Positions 28,873 through 42,027 of a stretch of 64,000 bases of DNA are shown piece by piece. The stretch lies in assembly GCF_003151255.1 (NCBI RefSeq), contig NZ_CP029481.1:434001-498000 (forward strand). Direction: 5' to 3'. Position numbers and translations under genes: made by a program. A model generated the notes under the pieces. The model searched no databases. It was given only the letters and a program-made list of their open reading frames with translations, and was not told the DNA's origin. Numbering within the stretch: the first letter of the stretch is position 1; each line of letters starts with the position of its first letter. This stretch comes from Microvirga sp. 17 mud 1-3. Lineage in GTDB: Bacteria > Pseudomonadota > Alphaproteobacteria > Rhizobiales > Beijerinckiaceae.

Positions 28873-31035
28873 ATGACGAACCAGGTCGCCGATGTCCTCA
28901 TTCCGCTCGCGCTGGACACGGCCTACAGCTACGCGGTGCCCGATGGGCTGACCCTCCAGGAGGGGGACGTGGTGCAGGTGCCCCTCGGCACCCGCGAGGT
29001 GGCGGGTGTTGTCTGGAGCCTCCGGCCCGGCTCGGGTGCCAATTTCAAGGCCGTGACGGGGCGAATCGAGGCGCCGTCCCTGTCGCCGAACATGCGCAAA
29101 TTCCTCGATTGGGTCGCCTGGTACACCCTCGCGCCCAAGGGCTCCGCCCTCGCCATGGGGCTCAAGCTCGTGGACGGGGAGCGGCCAGAGGCGGTCCGGG
29201 TCGGCGTGCGCCTTGTCGGGACGCTCCCGAAACGGATGACGCCTGCCCGGCAGAGGGTCGTGGATGTGGCCCGGGACGGCCTCGTGCGCCTGAAGCGGGA
29301 CCTCGCCCAGGAGGCCGGCGTCAGCGCCGGGGTCCTCGACGGCCTGATCGACGAGGGCACCCTGGAGACCGTGACCCTGCTGGCTGAGCCTGCGGCCGAC
29401 ATCCCGGATCCGGATTTCCGCCATAACGATCTCTCGGAGGACCAGCGCGCCGCCGCCGACACTCTGGTGGCGACCCTGGCCGAGGACCATGCGCCCGTGA
29501 CCCTCCTCGAGGGCGTCACTGGCTCCGGCAAGACAGAGGTTTACTTCGAGGCCGTGGCCGAGGCGATCCGGCAGGGGCGGCAGGCACTGATCCTGATGCC
29601 CGAGATCGCCCTCACGGCCCAGTTCCTCGACCGGTTCGCGGCCCGATTCAGCGTCAAGCCCGCCACGTGGCATTCGGGCGTGACGGGCCGCAAGCGCGAG
29701 AGGCTCTATGCGGGCATCGCGTCCGGGGACGTGAAGGTGGTGGCGGGCGCCCGCTCGGCCCTGTTCCTGCCCTATGCCGCGCTCGGCCTCATCGTGGTCG
29801 ATGAGGAGCACGAGACCGCCTACAAGCAGGAGGACGGGGTCCATTACCACGCCCGGGACATGGCGGTGGTGCGCGGGCGGATCGAGAACGCCGCCGTCGT
29901 CCTGGCCTCCGCAACTCCCTCCATCGAGAGCCGGGTGAACGTGGAGCGCGGCCGTTACCGCCATGTGCAGCTGCCCGAGCGCTTCGGCGGGCGGCAGCTG
30001 CCCCATATCCGGGCCGTCGATCTGCGGCGGGAGCAGGTGCCCAAGGGGCGCTGGTTGTCGCCGGCCCTGGTCGCAGCCATGGAGGAAAATCTGGGCCGGG
30101 GCGAGCAGGTGCTCCTGTTCCTCAACCGCCGGGGCTACGCGCCGCTCACCCTCTGCCGGGCCTGCGCCCACCGCTACGAATGCCCCAATTGCTCCGCCTG
30201 GCTGGTGGAGCACCGCTTCCGGCGGGCCCTCGTCTGCCACCATTGCGGCCATGTGGAGCGCACGCCCCAGGCCTGCATCGCCTGCGGCAGCATCGATTCC
30301 CTGGTCTCCTGCGGACCGGGCGTGGAGCGGATCGCCGAGGAGGTGGCGGAGCTGTTCCCGGACCGGCGCGGCATCGTGCTCTCCAGCGATTTTCCGGGCG
30401 GGACCGAGCGCCTGCGCCGGGAGCTCGCGGCCATCGCGGCGGGCGAGTTCGACATCGTGATCGGGACCCAGCTGGTCGCCAAGGGGCACAACTTCCCGCT
30501 CATGACCCTGGTCGGCGTGCTCGATGCGGATATCGGCCTGACCTCCGGCGACCCCCGGGCGGCGGAGCGCACCTTCCAGCTCCTCCAGCAGGTCACGGGC
30601 CGTGCGGGACGCGGCGAGAAGCCGGGCCGGGCCCTGGTCCAGACCTGGCAGCCGGACCACCCGGTCATCGCGGCCCTGGTCTCGGGCGATGCCGAGCGAT
30701 TCTACCGGGAGGAGACCCGGGTGCGCGAGTTGGCGGGCCTGCCGCCCTTCGGGCGCCTGGCCTCCCTCATCGTGTCGGCGGCCGAGCGCGAGGCCGCAGA
30801 GGCCCATGCCCGGGCCATGGCCCGAATCGCCGAGCCGCCGCCCGGAGTCGCGGTTCTGGGGCCCGCAGAGGCGCCCCTCGCGCTGATCCGAGGCCGCTAC
30901 CGCTTCCGCCTCCTGGTGAAGACCGAGCGGGAGGTGGACCTCCAGGGCTACCTGCGCGCCTGGATGGCGCGCTGCCCCAAGGCCAAAGGCAATACCCGCG
31001 TCACCATCGACGTGGACCCCCAGAGCTTTTTGTGA
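28873..31035 (+). CDS. priA: Primosomal protein N' (replication restart helicase)
   Basis: A 720-residue 3'-5' DNA helicase that reloads replisomes at stalled forks. The N-terminal DNA-binding domain starts VADVLIPLALDTAYSYAVPDG. Walker A is GVTGSGKTEVYFE (from about residue 214), with DEEHETAYKQED as Walker B. Zinc-binding cysteines appear in CRACAHRYECPNC and CHHCGHVERTPQACIACG. GTQLVAKGHNFP and QVTGRAGRG are helicase motifs V and VI. The priA-atpHAGDC neighbourhood is seen in other Rhizobiales. Confidence 0.96.
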   Translation: MTNQVADVLIPLALDTAYSYAVPDGLTLQEGDVVQVPLGTREVAGVVWSLRPGSGANFKAVTGRIEAPSLSPNMRKFLDWVAWYTLAPKGSALAMGLKLVDGERPEAVRVGVRLVGTLPKRMTPARQRVVDVARDGLVRLKRDLAQEAGVSAGVLDGLIDEGTLETVTLLAEPAADIPDPDFRHNDLSEDQRAAADTLVATLAEDHAPVTLLEGVTGSGKTEVYFEAVAEAIRQGRQALILMPEIALTAQFLDRFAARFSVKPATWHSGVTGRKRERLYAGIASGDVKVVAGARSALFLPYAALGLIVVDEEHETAYKQEDGVHYHARDMAVVRGRIENAAVVLASATPSIESRVNVERGRYRHVQLPERFGGRQLPHIRAVDLRREQVPKGRWLSPALVAAMEENLGRGEQVLLFLNRRGYAPLTLCRACAHRYECPNCSAWLVEHRFRRALVCHHCGHVERTPQACIACGSIDSLVSCGPGVERIAEEVAELFPDRRGIVLSSDFPGGTERLRRELAAIAAGEFDIVIGTQLVAKGHNFPLMTLVGVLDADIGLTSGDPRAAERTFQLLQQVTGRAGRGEKPGRALVQTWQPDHPVIAALVSGDAERFYREETRVRELAGLPPFGRLASLIVSAAEREAAEAHARAMARIAEPPPGVAVLGPAEAPLALIRGRYRFRLLVKTEREVDLQGYLRAWMARCPKAKGNTRVTIDVDPQSFL

Positions 31036-31064
31036 TTCACCGGGTCCGACCCACGAGAGAGAGC

Positions 31065-31625
31065 ATGCCGAAGATCGTCCACTGCATCCGCCACGGCCAG
31101 TCCACCTTCAACGCCCATTTCGCCGAGACCGGCTGCGACCCGATGCATCCGGACGCGCCGCTGACGGAGCTGGGCCGCAGGCAGGCGGCCGAGCGGGCCC
31201 TGGAGCTGCGGCAGCATTCCTACGAACTCGTGGTGACCTCGCCCCTGACCCGGGCGATCCAGACGACCCTCGGGATCTTCGGAGAGCACCCGGCGACGCC
31301 GCCGATCCTCGTCGAGTGCCTGCACAGGGAATCTCTGGAGAGCAGCTGTGACGTGGGCCGGGCCCCGGCCCTCCTGTCGCAGGACTTCCCCCATCTTGCC
31401 TTCGACCACCTGGAGGAAATCTGGTGGCACAACGTGGGCGAGCCCGACGAGCGCGGCTTCGTCTGCGAGCCGGCCGAGACCCTCGCGGAGCGGGTCCGGC
31501 GGTTCCGCGGCTGGCTTGCGGACCGGCCCGAGAGCTTCATCGCGGTGGTCGGCCATGGAACGTTCTTCTATCACCTGACGGGGCGGCAATTGCAGAACTG
31601 CGAGGTCGCAACCCTCGCCCTGTAG
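31065..31625 (+). CDS. Histidine phosphatase family protein
   Basis: A 186-residue protein of the phosphoglycerate-mutase-like branch. The phosphoacceptor motif is CIRHGQSTFN (His at residue 8), followed by TSPLTRAIQTTLGIF with the second active-site Arg, and VVGHGTFFYHLTG with the second His. Thus the catalytic RHG core is intact. It begins 29 bp after priA with a GAGAGAG site. Substrate is unknown; sugar phosphates, phosphoproteins or nucleotides are all possible in this family. Confidence 0.88.
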   Translation: MPKIVHCIRHGQSTFNAHFAETGCDPMHPDAPLTELGRRQAAERALELRQHSYELVVTSPLTRAIQTTLGIFGEHPATPPILVECLHRESLESSCDVGRAPALLSQDFPHLAFDHLEEIWWHNVGEPDERGFVCEPAETLAERVRRFRGWLADRPESFIAVVGHGTFFYHLTGRQLQNCEVATLAL

Positions 31626-31832
31626 GGCCGGCGTCATTCGCCTGCGGCGGAACAGCCTCGGCTCTTGTTCCGCCTCGCCTTGCGCCTGCCGGAAACCCAT
31701 GCTAGTGCACCGCTGCCTGACGGGCGGAGCGACTTCCCCTCTGGCTCATTTCCACCGACCTGACGGGTTTCCCGAGAGAGCCTTCGCGGCTCGCCCGGTT
31801 CGAAGCCCTTAAGACTTGAGAGAGACGATTAA

Positions 31833-32404
31833 GTGGCGCAAAGCGGTTCGCAAGAAGGACCCCTCCTGTCGGGCGTAGCGATGCGCTACGCCTCGGCGCT
31901 GTTCGAACTCGCTCAGGAAGCGAATGCCGTGGACGCCGTCGCGGGCGATCTCGGCCGCTTCGGACGGCTGATTCAGGAAAGCGCGGATCTGCAGCGTCTG
32001 ATCCGCAACCCGGTCTTCACGGCCGAGGAGCAGGCAGGCGCCATCAGCGCCATCCTCGATCGGGCGGGCGTTTCCGGCCTCGCCGGCAACTTCATCCGGC
32101 TCGTGGCGTCCAAGCGCCGCCTGTTCGCCCTGCCGGATATGATCCGGGCCTATGGCGATCTCGTGGCAGACGCCAAGGGCATCGTCCGTGCCCAGGTGAC
32201 CCTGGCCGAGGCGCCTTCCGACAAGGTGATGAACGATATCAAGGCGGCGCTGCGCGACGTCGCCAAGGCTGACGTCGCCCTCGACGTCAAAATCGACCCG
32301 AGCCTCATCGGCGGGCTGATCGTGAAGATCGGCTCCCGCATGGTGGATGCCTCGGTGCGCACCAAACTCAATTCCATTCGTCTAGCGATGAAAGAGGTCC
32401 GCTG

Positions 32405-32405
<1 letters not shown>
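31833..32405 (+). CDS. atpH: ATP synthase F1, delta subunit
   Basis: A 190-residue delta subunit joining the F1 head to the b-subunit stalk. [20 protein letters not shown] is the conserved N-terminus, and [23 protein letters not shown], given as [16 protein letters not shown], is the C-terminal signature. The start is GTG at 31833, which gives the family N-terminus and follows an AGAGAG site; no ATG fits. A weak TTGCGC-N17-TAGTGC promoter-like sequence lies at 31680-31708. The stop overlaps the atpA ATG by one base. F0 genes are absent here, as usual for alphaproteobacteria. Confidence 0.95.
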
Positions 32406-33934
<1,529 letters not shown>

Positions 33935-33971
33935 GCTTCAACCGGGTCACCGGAGAGGATAGGGCCGCTCG

Positions 33972-36321
<2,350 letters not shown>

Positions 36322-36432
36322 TTCATTCGACACGAGCCGCTCCGGGCCCTCCCGGCCTGGAGCGGTATCCTGATTCAACACCAGAACGTTCCCGGACTTC
36401 CGCTTGCTGCGGCCGGATGACGAGGGGCTGAT

Positions 36433-36834
36433 ATGGCGACCTTCACCTTCGAACTCGTCTCTCCCGAGCGCGTGCTGTTCTCCGGCGCCGTCGACGCGGT
36501 CGTGCTGCCGGCGGTCGAGGGCGACATGACGGTTCTCGCCGGGCACGCGCCGATGATGACCGCTCTCAAGACCGGCTTCCTCGTCGTCACGGATACGCCC
36601 GGCAACGGCAAGCGCATCCTCATCCGCGGCGGCTTTGCGGATATCAATCAGAACGGCCTCACCGTCCTGGCCGAAAAGGCTCTTCCGGCCGAGGAGCTGA
36701 CGCAGGACGTGCTCGACCGTGAGATCCTGCAGGCCGAGATGCAATACGATGCCACCAACGACCTTGCGGCGAAGCACGCGGCGGAAGCAGCCGTGGCCCA
36801 GCTTCGAGAGGCCAAGGCGGCTCTCAACTTCTGA
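36433..36834 (+). CDS. atpC: ATP synthase F1, epsilon subunit
   Basis: A 133-residue epsilon subunit with the N-terminal beta-sandwich (FELVSPERVLFSG, EGDMTVLAGHAPMM, IRGGFADINQNGLTVLAE) and a C-terminal helical part rich in Ala and Glu that can inhibit ATP hydrolysis. The gap to atpD is 111 bp and contains a GC-rich imperfect inverted repeat (CCGCTCC ... GGAGCGG). An intrinsic terminator follows 10 bp after the stop, ending the operon. Confidence 0.96.
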   Translation: MATFTFELVSPERVLFSGAVDAVVLPAVEGDMTVLAGHAPMMTALKTGFLVVTDTPGNGKRILIRGGFADINQNGLTVLAEKALPAEELTQDVLDREILQAEMQYDATNDLAAKHAAEAAVAQLREAKAALNF

Positions 36835-36843
36835 TCCGAAAAC

Positions 36844-36869
36844 AACCCGGCCCGGCGCCGGGTTTTTTC
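36844..36869 (+). terminator. Rho-independent terminator of atpHAGDC
   Basis: AACCCGGC (36844-36851) pairs with GCCGGGTT (36857-36864) around a 5-nt loop, and Ts continue to 36868. It sits just after the atpC stop. Confidence 0.93.
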
Positions 36870-36910
36870 TTGCTCAAAGGCCCCTGTAGAGCGCCGACGG
36901 AACTCTCTCG

Positions 36911-37132
36911 TCACGGATCTCGGGTGTTCGCAAGAAGCGCTGCGCTGCTCTCCTCCCCACGGATCTCGGGTGTCCCCGAGATCCGCTCCCTCAAGACGCA
37001 AGTCGGGAACACCCGACTTGCGGTGGGGAGGAGCTGGAGGTGGGGGTGTGAGCACCAGCCTGGATTCAGTCCTGCGCCGACACCCCCACCCTGGCCCTCC
37101 CCACAAGGGGGAGGGAATTCCGTCGCGCTTCG
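36911..37132 (+). repeat. Dispersed intergenic element, copy C, with two perfect hairpins
   Basis: Starts CACGGATCTCGGGTGTTCGC and AAGAAGCGCTGCGCTGCTCTC, as in copy A. Inserted in the middle are two perfect hairpins: CGGATCTCGGG / CCCGAGATCCG (36960-36985, 4-nt loop) and CAAGTCGGG / CCCGACTTG (36999-37020, 4-nt loop). The right part, GGTGGGGGTGTGAG ... CAGTCCTGCGCCGACACC ... CCCTCCCCACAAGGGGGAGGG, matches the cores of copies A and B. It fills most of the gap between the atp and putA terminators. Confidence 0.75.
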
Positions 37133-37207
37133 TCCTGATCTCACTGCCCTCACTGCCGGATGCACCCCCGGCGAATCACGTCCCGGACGGTACAGCCCTG
37201 CAGCAAC

Positions 37208-37235
37208 AAAAATCCCCGGGGGTGAGCCCGGGGAT
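37208..37235 (-). terminator. Rho-independent terminator of putA
   Basis: Read on the minus strand, ATCCCCGGG pairs with CCCGGGGAT around a 6-nt loop and is followed by TTTTTG. It lies 33 bp beyond the putA stop. Confidence 0.92.
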
Positions 37236-37267
37236 GATGAAACAGACACGTAAAGCCGTAACCCTGC

Positions 37268-40200
37268 CTATTCGCCCATAGCGATCAGGTTCGCGTTGCC
37301 GCCGGCTGCGGCCGTGTTGACGGTGAGGGTCTGCTCGGTCGCGAAGCGCAGGAGGTAGTGCGGGCCACCCGCCTTCGGGCCCGTGCCCGAAAGTCCATGC
37401 CCGCCGAAGGGCTGCACGCCCACCACGGCACCGATCATGTTTCGGTTCACATAAACGTTGCCGACCGAGAGACGGTCGGCGATCTGTGCCACGGTCGCGT
37501 CAATGCGCGAATGGACCCCCAGCGTCAGGCCGTATCCCGTGGACTCGATCGCATGAAGCATCTCGTCGAGACGGTTCGCCCGATAGCGGACTACGTGCAG
37601 GATCGGGCCGAACACCTCCTCGGCCAGGGCCTGCGGGCGGTCGAGCTCGAAGATATGCGGAGCCACATAGGTGCCGGCCGAAGGCGCCTCGCCCGCGTAA
37701 TGTACCTTGGCGGACTTCGTCATGGCCCGCACATGGGCCTCGAGCCGCTCCTTCGCCTCGCTGTCGATCACCGGACCGACCTGGGTCGGGACGTCGCGCG
37801 GGTCGCCGAGCTTCAGCTCACGGGCGCTGCCGGCGATCATCTCGATCATCCGATCCGCCACATCGTCCTGAACCATCAGGAGGCGCAGGGCCGAGCAGCG
37901 CTGGCCGGCGGATCGGAAGGCCGACATGACCACGTCGTCGGCCACCTGCTCCGGCAGGGCCGTGGCGTCAACGATCATGGCGTTGATGCCGCCGGTCTCG
38001 GCGATCAGCGGAACGATGGCGCTGTCCTTCGCCGCGAGGGTCCGGTTGATGAGGCGCGCCACCTCCGTCGAACCCGTGAACACGACGCCGGCCACATGGG
38101 GGCTCTCAACAAGGCGGGCACCGACGCGCCCGTCGCCCGGAACGAGCTGGAGGGCCGAGACTGGGACGCCGGCCTCATGGAGAATTTTCACGGCGAAGGC
38201 CGCAATCAGGGGCGTCTGCTCGGCGGGCTTCGCCACGACCGCATTGCCCGCCATGAGGGCGGCCGTCACCTGGCCGAGGAAGATGGCGAGCGGGAAGTTC
38301 CAGGGCGAAATGGCCACGAAGACGCCGCGCCCCCGCAGGCGCAGCACGTTGCTCTCGCCCGTGGGGCCGGGCATCTGCTCCCCAGTGCCGAAGAGCGTCT
38401 TGCCCTGCACCGCATAGTAGCGACAGAAATCCACCGCCTCGCGTACCTCGGACACTGCGTCGTCGAGGGTCTTGCCGGCTTCAACCTGGAGGAGATGGAG
38501 CAGGGCGCCGCGCCGCTCCTCGAGGAGGTCCGCCGCCCGCTGCAGGGCTCTGGACCGTGTCTCGGCGGCGGTGCGGCTCCAGGGTGTAAAGCCCGCAAGA
38601 GCTGCCATCATAGCCTTGTCGGCGGTCTCAGGGGAGGCTTCCGTCACCTCTCCGACCACGCTCGTCCTGTCGATGGGGCTGATGACGGGCCGCTTCTCCC
38701 CTGTTGCGGGCTTCCCGTCGATCAGCGGTTCCGCGCGGAAAGCCTGCTTCGAGCCTCTTGCGATCTCGGCCAGAAGCCCTTCGAGGGCGGCACGATGGCC
38801 GAATTCCACGCCCCGGGAATTGGCACGGTCCGGCCCGTAGAGGTCCCGGGGCAGGGGCAGCCTCGGGTGCCGCGCCTTGTCGGGCGAGACGATGATGTCG
38901 GCGGGGCGCTTGAGGAGCGCCTCCACGGGCGTGTTCTCGTCGGCCGCCACAGATACGAAGGAGGAGTTCGCGCCGTTCTCGAGAAGCCGTCGCACAAGAT
39001 AAGCCAGGAGGTCCCGGTGGCCGCCGACCGGCGCATAGGTGCGGCAGGCGAGGCCCGGCTCGTCGTCGAGAAGACGCCCATAAAGCGCCTCGCCCATGCC
39101 GTGCAGGCGCTGGAACTCGTAGCCCTCCGTCCCGTCGGCGCGCTCGATGATGGAAGCGACGGTCAGGGCGTTATGGGTCGCGAACTGGGGATAGATGCGG
39201 GGGCGCAAGGCCAGCAGCTTCTCGGCGCAGGCCATGTAGTTGAGGTCGGTCATCGCCTTGCGGGTGAAGACCGGGTAGTCGTCGAGCCCGCGCTCCTGGG
39301 CGCGCTTCACCTCCGTGTCCCAATAGGCGCCCTTGACGAGGCGCACCATCAGGCGCCGGTCGTGGCGCTCCGCCATGGCGGCAATCGCGTCGATCACCGC
39401 GCCGGCGCGCTTCTGATAGCCCTGGATGGCGAGGCCGAACCCGCTCCAGTCGGCGAGCGACGGATCGGCCACAACCGCCTCGATCACGTCGAGCGAGAGT
39501 TCCAGCCTGTCGGCCTCCTCGGCATCCACGGTGAAGTTGAGCTCATGGGCCTTGGCCTTCTGCGCCAGCTCGACCACGAGAGGCACGAGCTCACGCATGA
39601 CGCGCTCCCGGCTCGTCGCCTCGTAGCGCGGGTGCAGGGCCGAGAGCTTGACCGAGATGCCGGGGCGGTTCGGCAGGGGCTCGTTGCCGGCCGAGCGGCC
39701 GATGGCCTCGATGGCGGCCGCATAGGATTCGAAATAGCGCCGGGCGTCATCGGCCGTGCGGGCGCCTTCGCCCAGCATGTCGAAGGAATAGCGGTAGAGC
39801 CGGCCCTTGCTGGAGCCCGCCCGCTTCAGGGCCTCGTCGATGGTCTGGCCCAGCACGAAATGGTTGCCCATCACGCGCATGGCCTGACGCGTCGCGGTGC
39901 GCACGGCCGGAAGGCCGAGGCGCTTGGTGAGCTGGCGCAGAATGCCCTCCGGGGTCTCGCCCGGCTGGATGATGCGGGCCGTGATTCCGAGAGCCCAGGC
40001 CGAGGCGGAGACCAGGAAGGCGTCGGACTTGGCCTCGTGCCCGGCAAAATCCGCCTGTCCCAGCTTGTCTTCAATGAGACGGTCGGCGGTCGCCGCATCG
40101 GGAACCCGCAGCAGCGCTTCCGCCAGGACCATCAGGGCAAGGCCCTCCTTCGTGGACAGCGCATATTCCCGCAGCATCTCCTCGACGCCACCCAGGCCGC

Positions 40201-40366
40201 CGCCCTTGGCGCGGATCGCCTCGATCAGGCGCGTGGCCCGCTCGTCGATCCGCCGCTCCCGCTCCGAGGACAGGCGCGCGCCGGCCAGAAGCCGGGCGGC
40301 GATGGCCTTGTCGTCCTCCGCATAAGGCGGATCGAAGGGCAAAGGGGCGGTCGTGGCGTGGTTCAT
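37268..40366 (-). CDS. putA: Bifunctional proline dehydrogenase / L-glutamate gamma-semialdehyde dehydrogenase
   Basis: A 1032-residue PutA oxidising proline to glutamate in two steps with FAD and NAD. The N-terminal arm (residues 1-150) leads to the FAD barrel, with LVKGAYWDTEVKRAQERGLD and YPQFATHNALTVA. The aldehyde-dehydrogenase half shows ISPWNFPLAIFLGQV, FTGSTEVA, AETGGINAMIVD and the active Cys in RSAGQRCSALR; the end contains FGGHGLSGTGPKAGGPHYL. There is no N-terminal ribbon-helix-helix DNA-binding domain, so unlike enterobacterial PutA it should not repress itself. A divergent Lrp-type regulator is the likely controller. The ATG has GGGAGAA upstream. Confidence 0.97.
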   Translation of the reverse strand: MNHATTAPLPFDPPYAEDDKAIAARLLAGARLSSERERRIDERATRLIEAIRAKGGGLGGVEEMLREYALSTKEGLALMVLAEALLRVPDAATADRLIEDKLGQADFAGHEAKSDAFLVSASAWALGITARIIQPGETPEGILRQLTKRLGLPAVRTATRQAMRVMGNHFVLGQTIDEALKRAGSSKGRLYRYSFDMLGEGARTADDARRYFESYAAAIEAIGRSAGNEPLPNRPGISVKLSALHPRYEATSRERVMRELVPLVVELAQKAKAHELNFTVDAEEADRLELSLDVIEAVVADPSLADWSGFGLAIQGYQKRAGAVIDAIAAMAERHDRRLMVRLVKGAYWDTEVKRAQERGLDDYPVFTRKAMTDLNYMACAEKLLALRPRIYPQFATHNALTVASIIERADGTEGYEFQRLHGMGEALYGRLLDDEPGLACRTYAPVGGHRDLLAYLVRRLLENGANSSFVSVAADENTPVEALLKRPADIIVSPDKARHPRLPLPRDLYGPDRANSRGVEFGHRAALEGLLAEIARGSKQAFRAEPLIDGKPATGEKRPVISPIDRTSVVGEVTEASPETADKAMMAALAGFTPWSRTAAETRSRALQRAADLLEERRGALLHLLQVEAGKTLDDAVSEVREAVDFCRYYAVQGKTLFGTGEQMPGPTGESNVLRLRGRGVFVAISPWNFPLAIFLGQVTAALMAGNAVVAKPAEQTPLIAAFAVKILHEAGVPVSALQLVPGDGRVGARLVESPHVAGVVFTGSTEVARLINRTLAAKDSAIVPLIAETGGINAMIVDATALPEQVADDVVMSAFRSAGQRCSALRLLMVQDDVADRMIEMIAGSARELKLGDPRDVPTQVGPVIDSEAKERLEAHVRAMTKSAKVHYAGEAPSAGTYVAPHIFELDRPQALAEEVFGPILHVVRYRANRLDEMLHAIESTGYGLTLGVHSRIDATVAQIADRLSVGNVYVNRNMIGAVVGVQPFGGHGLSGTGPKAGGPHYLLRFATEQTLTVNTAAAGGNANLIAMGE

Positions 40367-40477
40367 GGCGTTCTCCCTGAGGTGGGCGGATCATAGGAGA
40401 GAGAATGCCGCGCTTCGATGGCAATTTGCGGGAGCTTGCCTTAAGAAAAACGGCGAAACAGCTTCAAGGACGCGAAA

Positions 40478-40939
40478 ATGACGGAGATCGACCGGATCGA
40501 TCGAAAGATCCTGAAGTGCCTCCAGAGCGAGGGGCGGATCGCCACCGTTGAGCTTGCCGAAAAGGTCGGGCTTTCGCCCACCTCCACGAGCGAGCGCATG
40601 AAGCGGCTGCAGCGGGAGGGCTACATCGCGGGGTTCGGGGCCCGGCTCGATCCGCACCGGCTCGGGCTCGAACTTCTGGTCTTCGTGGAAGTGTCCCTGG
40701 ACAAGACCACGCCCGACGTCTTCGAGAAATTCGCCGCCGCAGTCCGCCGGGCGCCCGAGGTCCTGGAATGCCACATGGTAGCCGGCGGCTTCGACTATCT
40801 GGTCAAGACCCGCGTCGCCGACATGGCCGCCTATCGCCACTTCCTGGGCGAGATCCTCCTCGCGCTGCCGGGCGTCAAGGAGACCCGCACCTATGCGGTG
40901 ATGGAGGAGGTAAAGAGCGACGGGCTGCTGCCGGTTTAG
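40478..40939 (+). CDS. putR: Lrp/AsnC family regulator, probable PutR
   Basis: A 153-residue Lrp/AsnC-type regulator: an N-terminal helix-turn-helix (IDRKILKCLQSEGRIATVEL, GLSPTSTSERMKRLQREGYI) and a C-terminal RAM/AsnC ligand-sensing domain (LELLVFVEVSLDKTTPDV, CHMVAGGFDYLVKTRVADM, LPGVKETRTYAVMEEVKS). Divergent from putA with a 111-bp intergenic gap. Known PutR proteins of alphaproteobacteria activate putA when proline is available; that role is inferred here from position and family. Confidence 0.9.
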   Translation: MTEIDRIDRKILKCLQSEGRIATVELAEKVGLSPTSTSERMKRLQREGYIAGFGARLDPHRLGLELLVFVEVSLDKTTPDVFEKFAAAVRRAPEVLECHMVAGGFDYLVKTRVADMAAYRHFLGEILLALPGVKETRTYAVMEEVKSDGLLPV

Positions 40940-40958
40940 GGCGATCCAAAGAGCAGGT

Positions 40959-40999
40959 GTCATTCCGGGCCCGCACGTGAAGGCGCGTCCCGGAATGAC
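40959..40999. repeat. TCATTCCGGG hairpin repeat
   Basis: GTCATTCCGGG (40959-40969) and CCCGGAATGAC (40989-40999) form an 11-bp perfect stem. Same end sequence as the larger element at 27471-27622. It lies between the convergent putR and terC genes and could serve as a bidirectional terminator structure, although no T-run is present. Confidence 0.75.
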
Positions 41000-41025
41000 G
41001 AAGGTGATGTCGCTATCGTACGATG

Positions 41026-42027
41026 TCAGTGGGCATCCAGCTTGGCCGGCTCGTTGCGCGTCTTCCACAGGCTCCAGGCCACGCCTCCGCCGAGAAGGCC
41101 GAAGGTCACGCCAAGCGAAACCAGGGCCGGAATCTTGTCGAGGCCGAGGGCATCGGCCAGGAAGATCTTGGTGCCGATGAAAATCAACACCAGCGCGAGG
41201 GCGTATTTCAGGTAGTGGAAGCGGTGGACCATGGCCGCGAGGGCGAAGTAGAGCGCGCGCAGGCCGAGGATCGCGAAGATATTCGACGTATAGACGATGA
41301 ACGGATCCGTCGTGATGGCGAAGATGGCCGGCACCGAATCCACCGCGAAGACCACGTCGGCGATCTCGATGAGAACGAGAGCCAGGAACAGCGGCGTCAT
41401 GAACCGGGCCGGCCTGCCGGTGGAGGGATGAGGCTTCCTCACGAAGAAATGTTCGCCGTGATGCTCGTCCGTCACGTTGAAGTGCCGACGCATGAAGCGC
41501 AGCACGGGATTTCGGGCGATGTCGTAGTCCTTGTCGGAGAAGACCAGCATCTTGATGCCGGTGGCGATCAGGAATGCGGCAAAGACGTAGAGCACCCATG
41601 AGAACTGCGCGATAACGGCCGCGCCAAAGCCGATCATGATCGCGCGCAGGACGATGACGCCGAGGATGCCCCAGAACAGCACCCGGTGCTGATAGACCCG
41701 CGGCACCGCGAAGAAGCCGAAGATCATCGCGATGACGAAGACGTTGTCCATCGCCAGCGCTTTTTCGAGGGCGAAGCCCGTCAGGTAGTTCAGGCCCGAT
41801 TCAGGCCCGAGCGTCCACCAGACGAAACCGCCGAAGAGCAGGCCGAGCGTGATGTAGAACGCGCTGAGGAGAAGGCTCTCGCGCACGCCGATTTCCCGGT
41901 TCGTGCGGTGGAACACGCCGAGATCGAGGGCGAGGAGAGAAATGACGATGCCGAGAAACGCAAGCCACATCCAGAGAGGCTTGCCGAGCCAGCCGGCGAG
42001 GAGAACTTCGAGCATGACCGAACCCAT
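41026..42027 (-). CDS. TerC/Alx family integral membrane protein
   Basis: A 333-residue TerC-family protein with about eight to nine hydrophobic spans. Family motifs seen: LDLGVFHR, TGFALEKALAMDNVFVIAMI and LVLIEIADVVFAVDSVPAIFAI, both carrying conserved acidic residues within membrane helices. A cytoplasmic loop (DEHHGEHFFVRKPHPSTG) is histidine-rich. Relatives include tellurite-resistance TerC and the manganese exporter Alx (MntP-independent), so metal export is plausible. Starts at 42027 or 42015 (MLEVLLAGW) are both possible. I looked for an upstream manganese riboswitch and did not find a convincing one. Confidence 0.9.
   Translation of the reverse strand: MGSVMLEVLLAGWLGKPLWMWLAFLGIVISLLALDLGVFHRTNREIGVRESLLLSAFYITLGLLFGGFVWWTLGPESGLNYLTGFALEKALAMDNVFVIAMIFGFFAVPRVYQHRVLFWGILGVIVLRAIMIGFGAAVIAQFSWVLYVFAAFLIATGIKMLVFSDKDYDIARNPVLRFMRRHFNVTDEHHGEHFFVRKPHPSTGRPARFMTPLFLALVLIEIADVVFAVDSVPAIFAITTDPFIVYTSNIFAILGLRALYFALAAMVHRFHYLKYALALVLIFIGTKIFLADALGLDKIPALVSLGVTFGLLGGGVAWSLWKTRNEPAKLDAH

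Noticed and set aside
31680-31708. TTGCGC-N17-TAGTGC as the atp operon promoter.
   Set aside because: The -10 match is poor; noted in the atpH entry but not listed as a feature.
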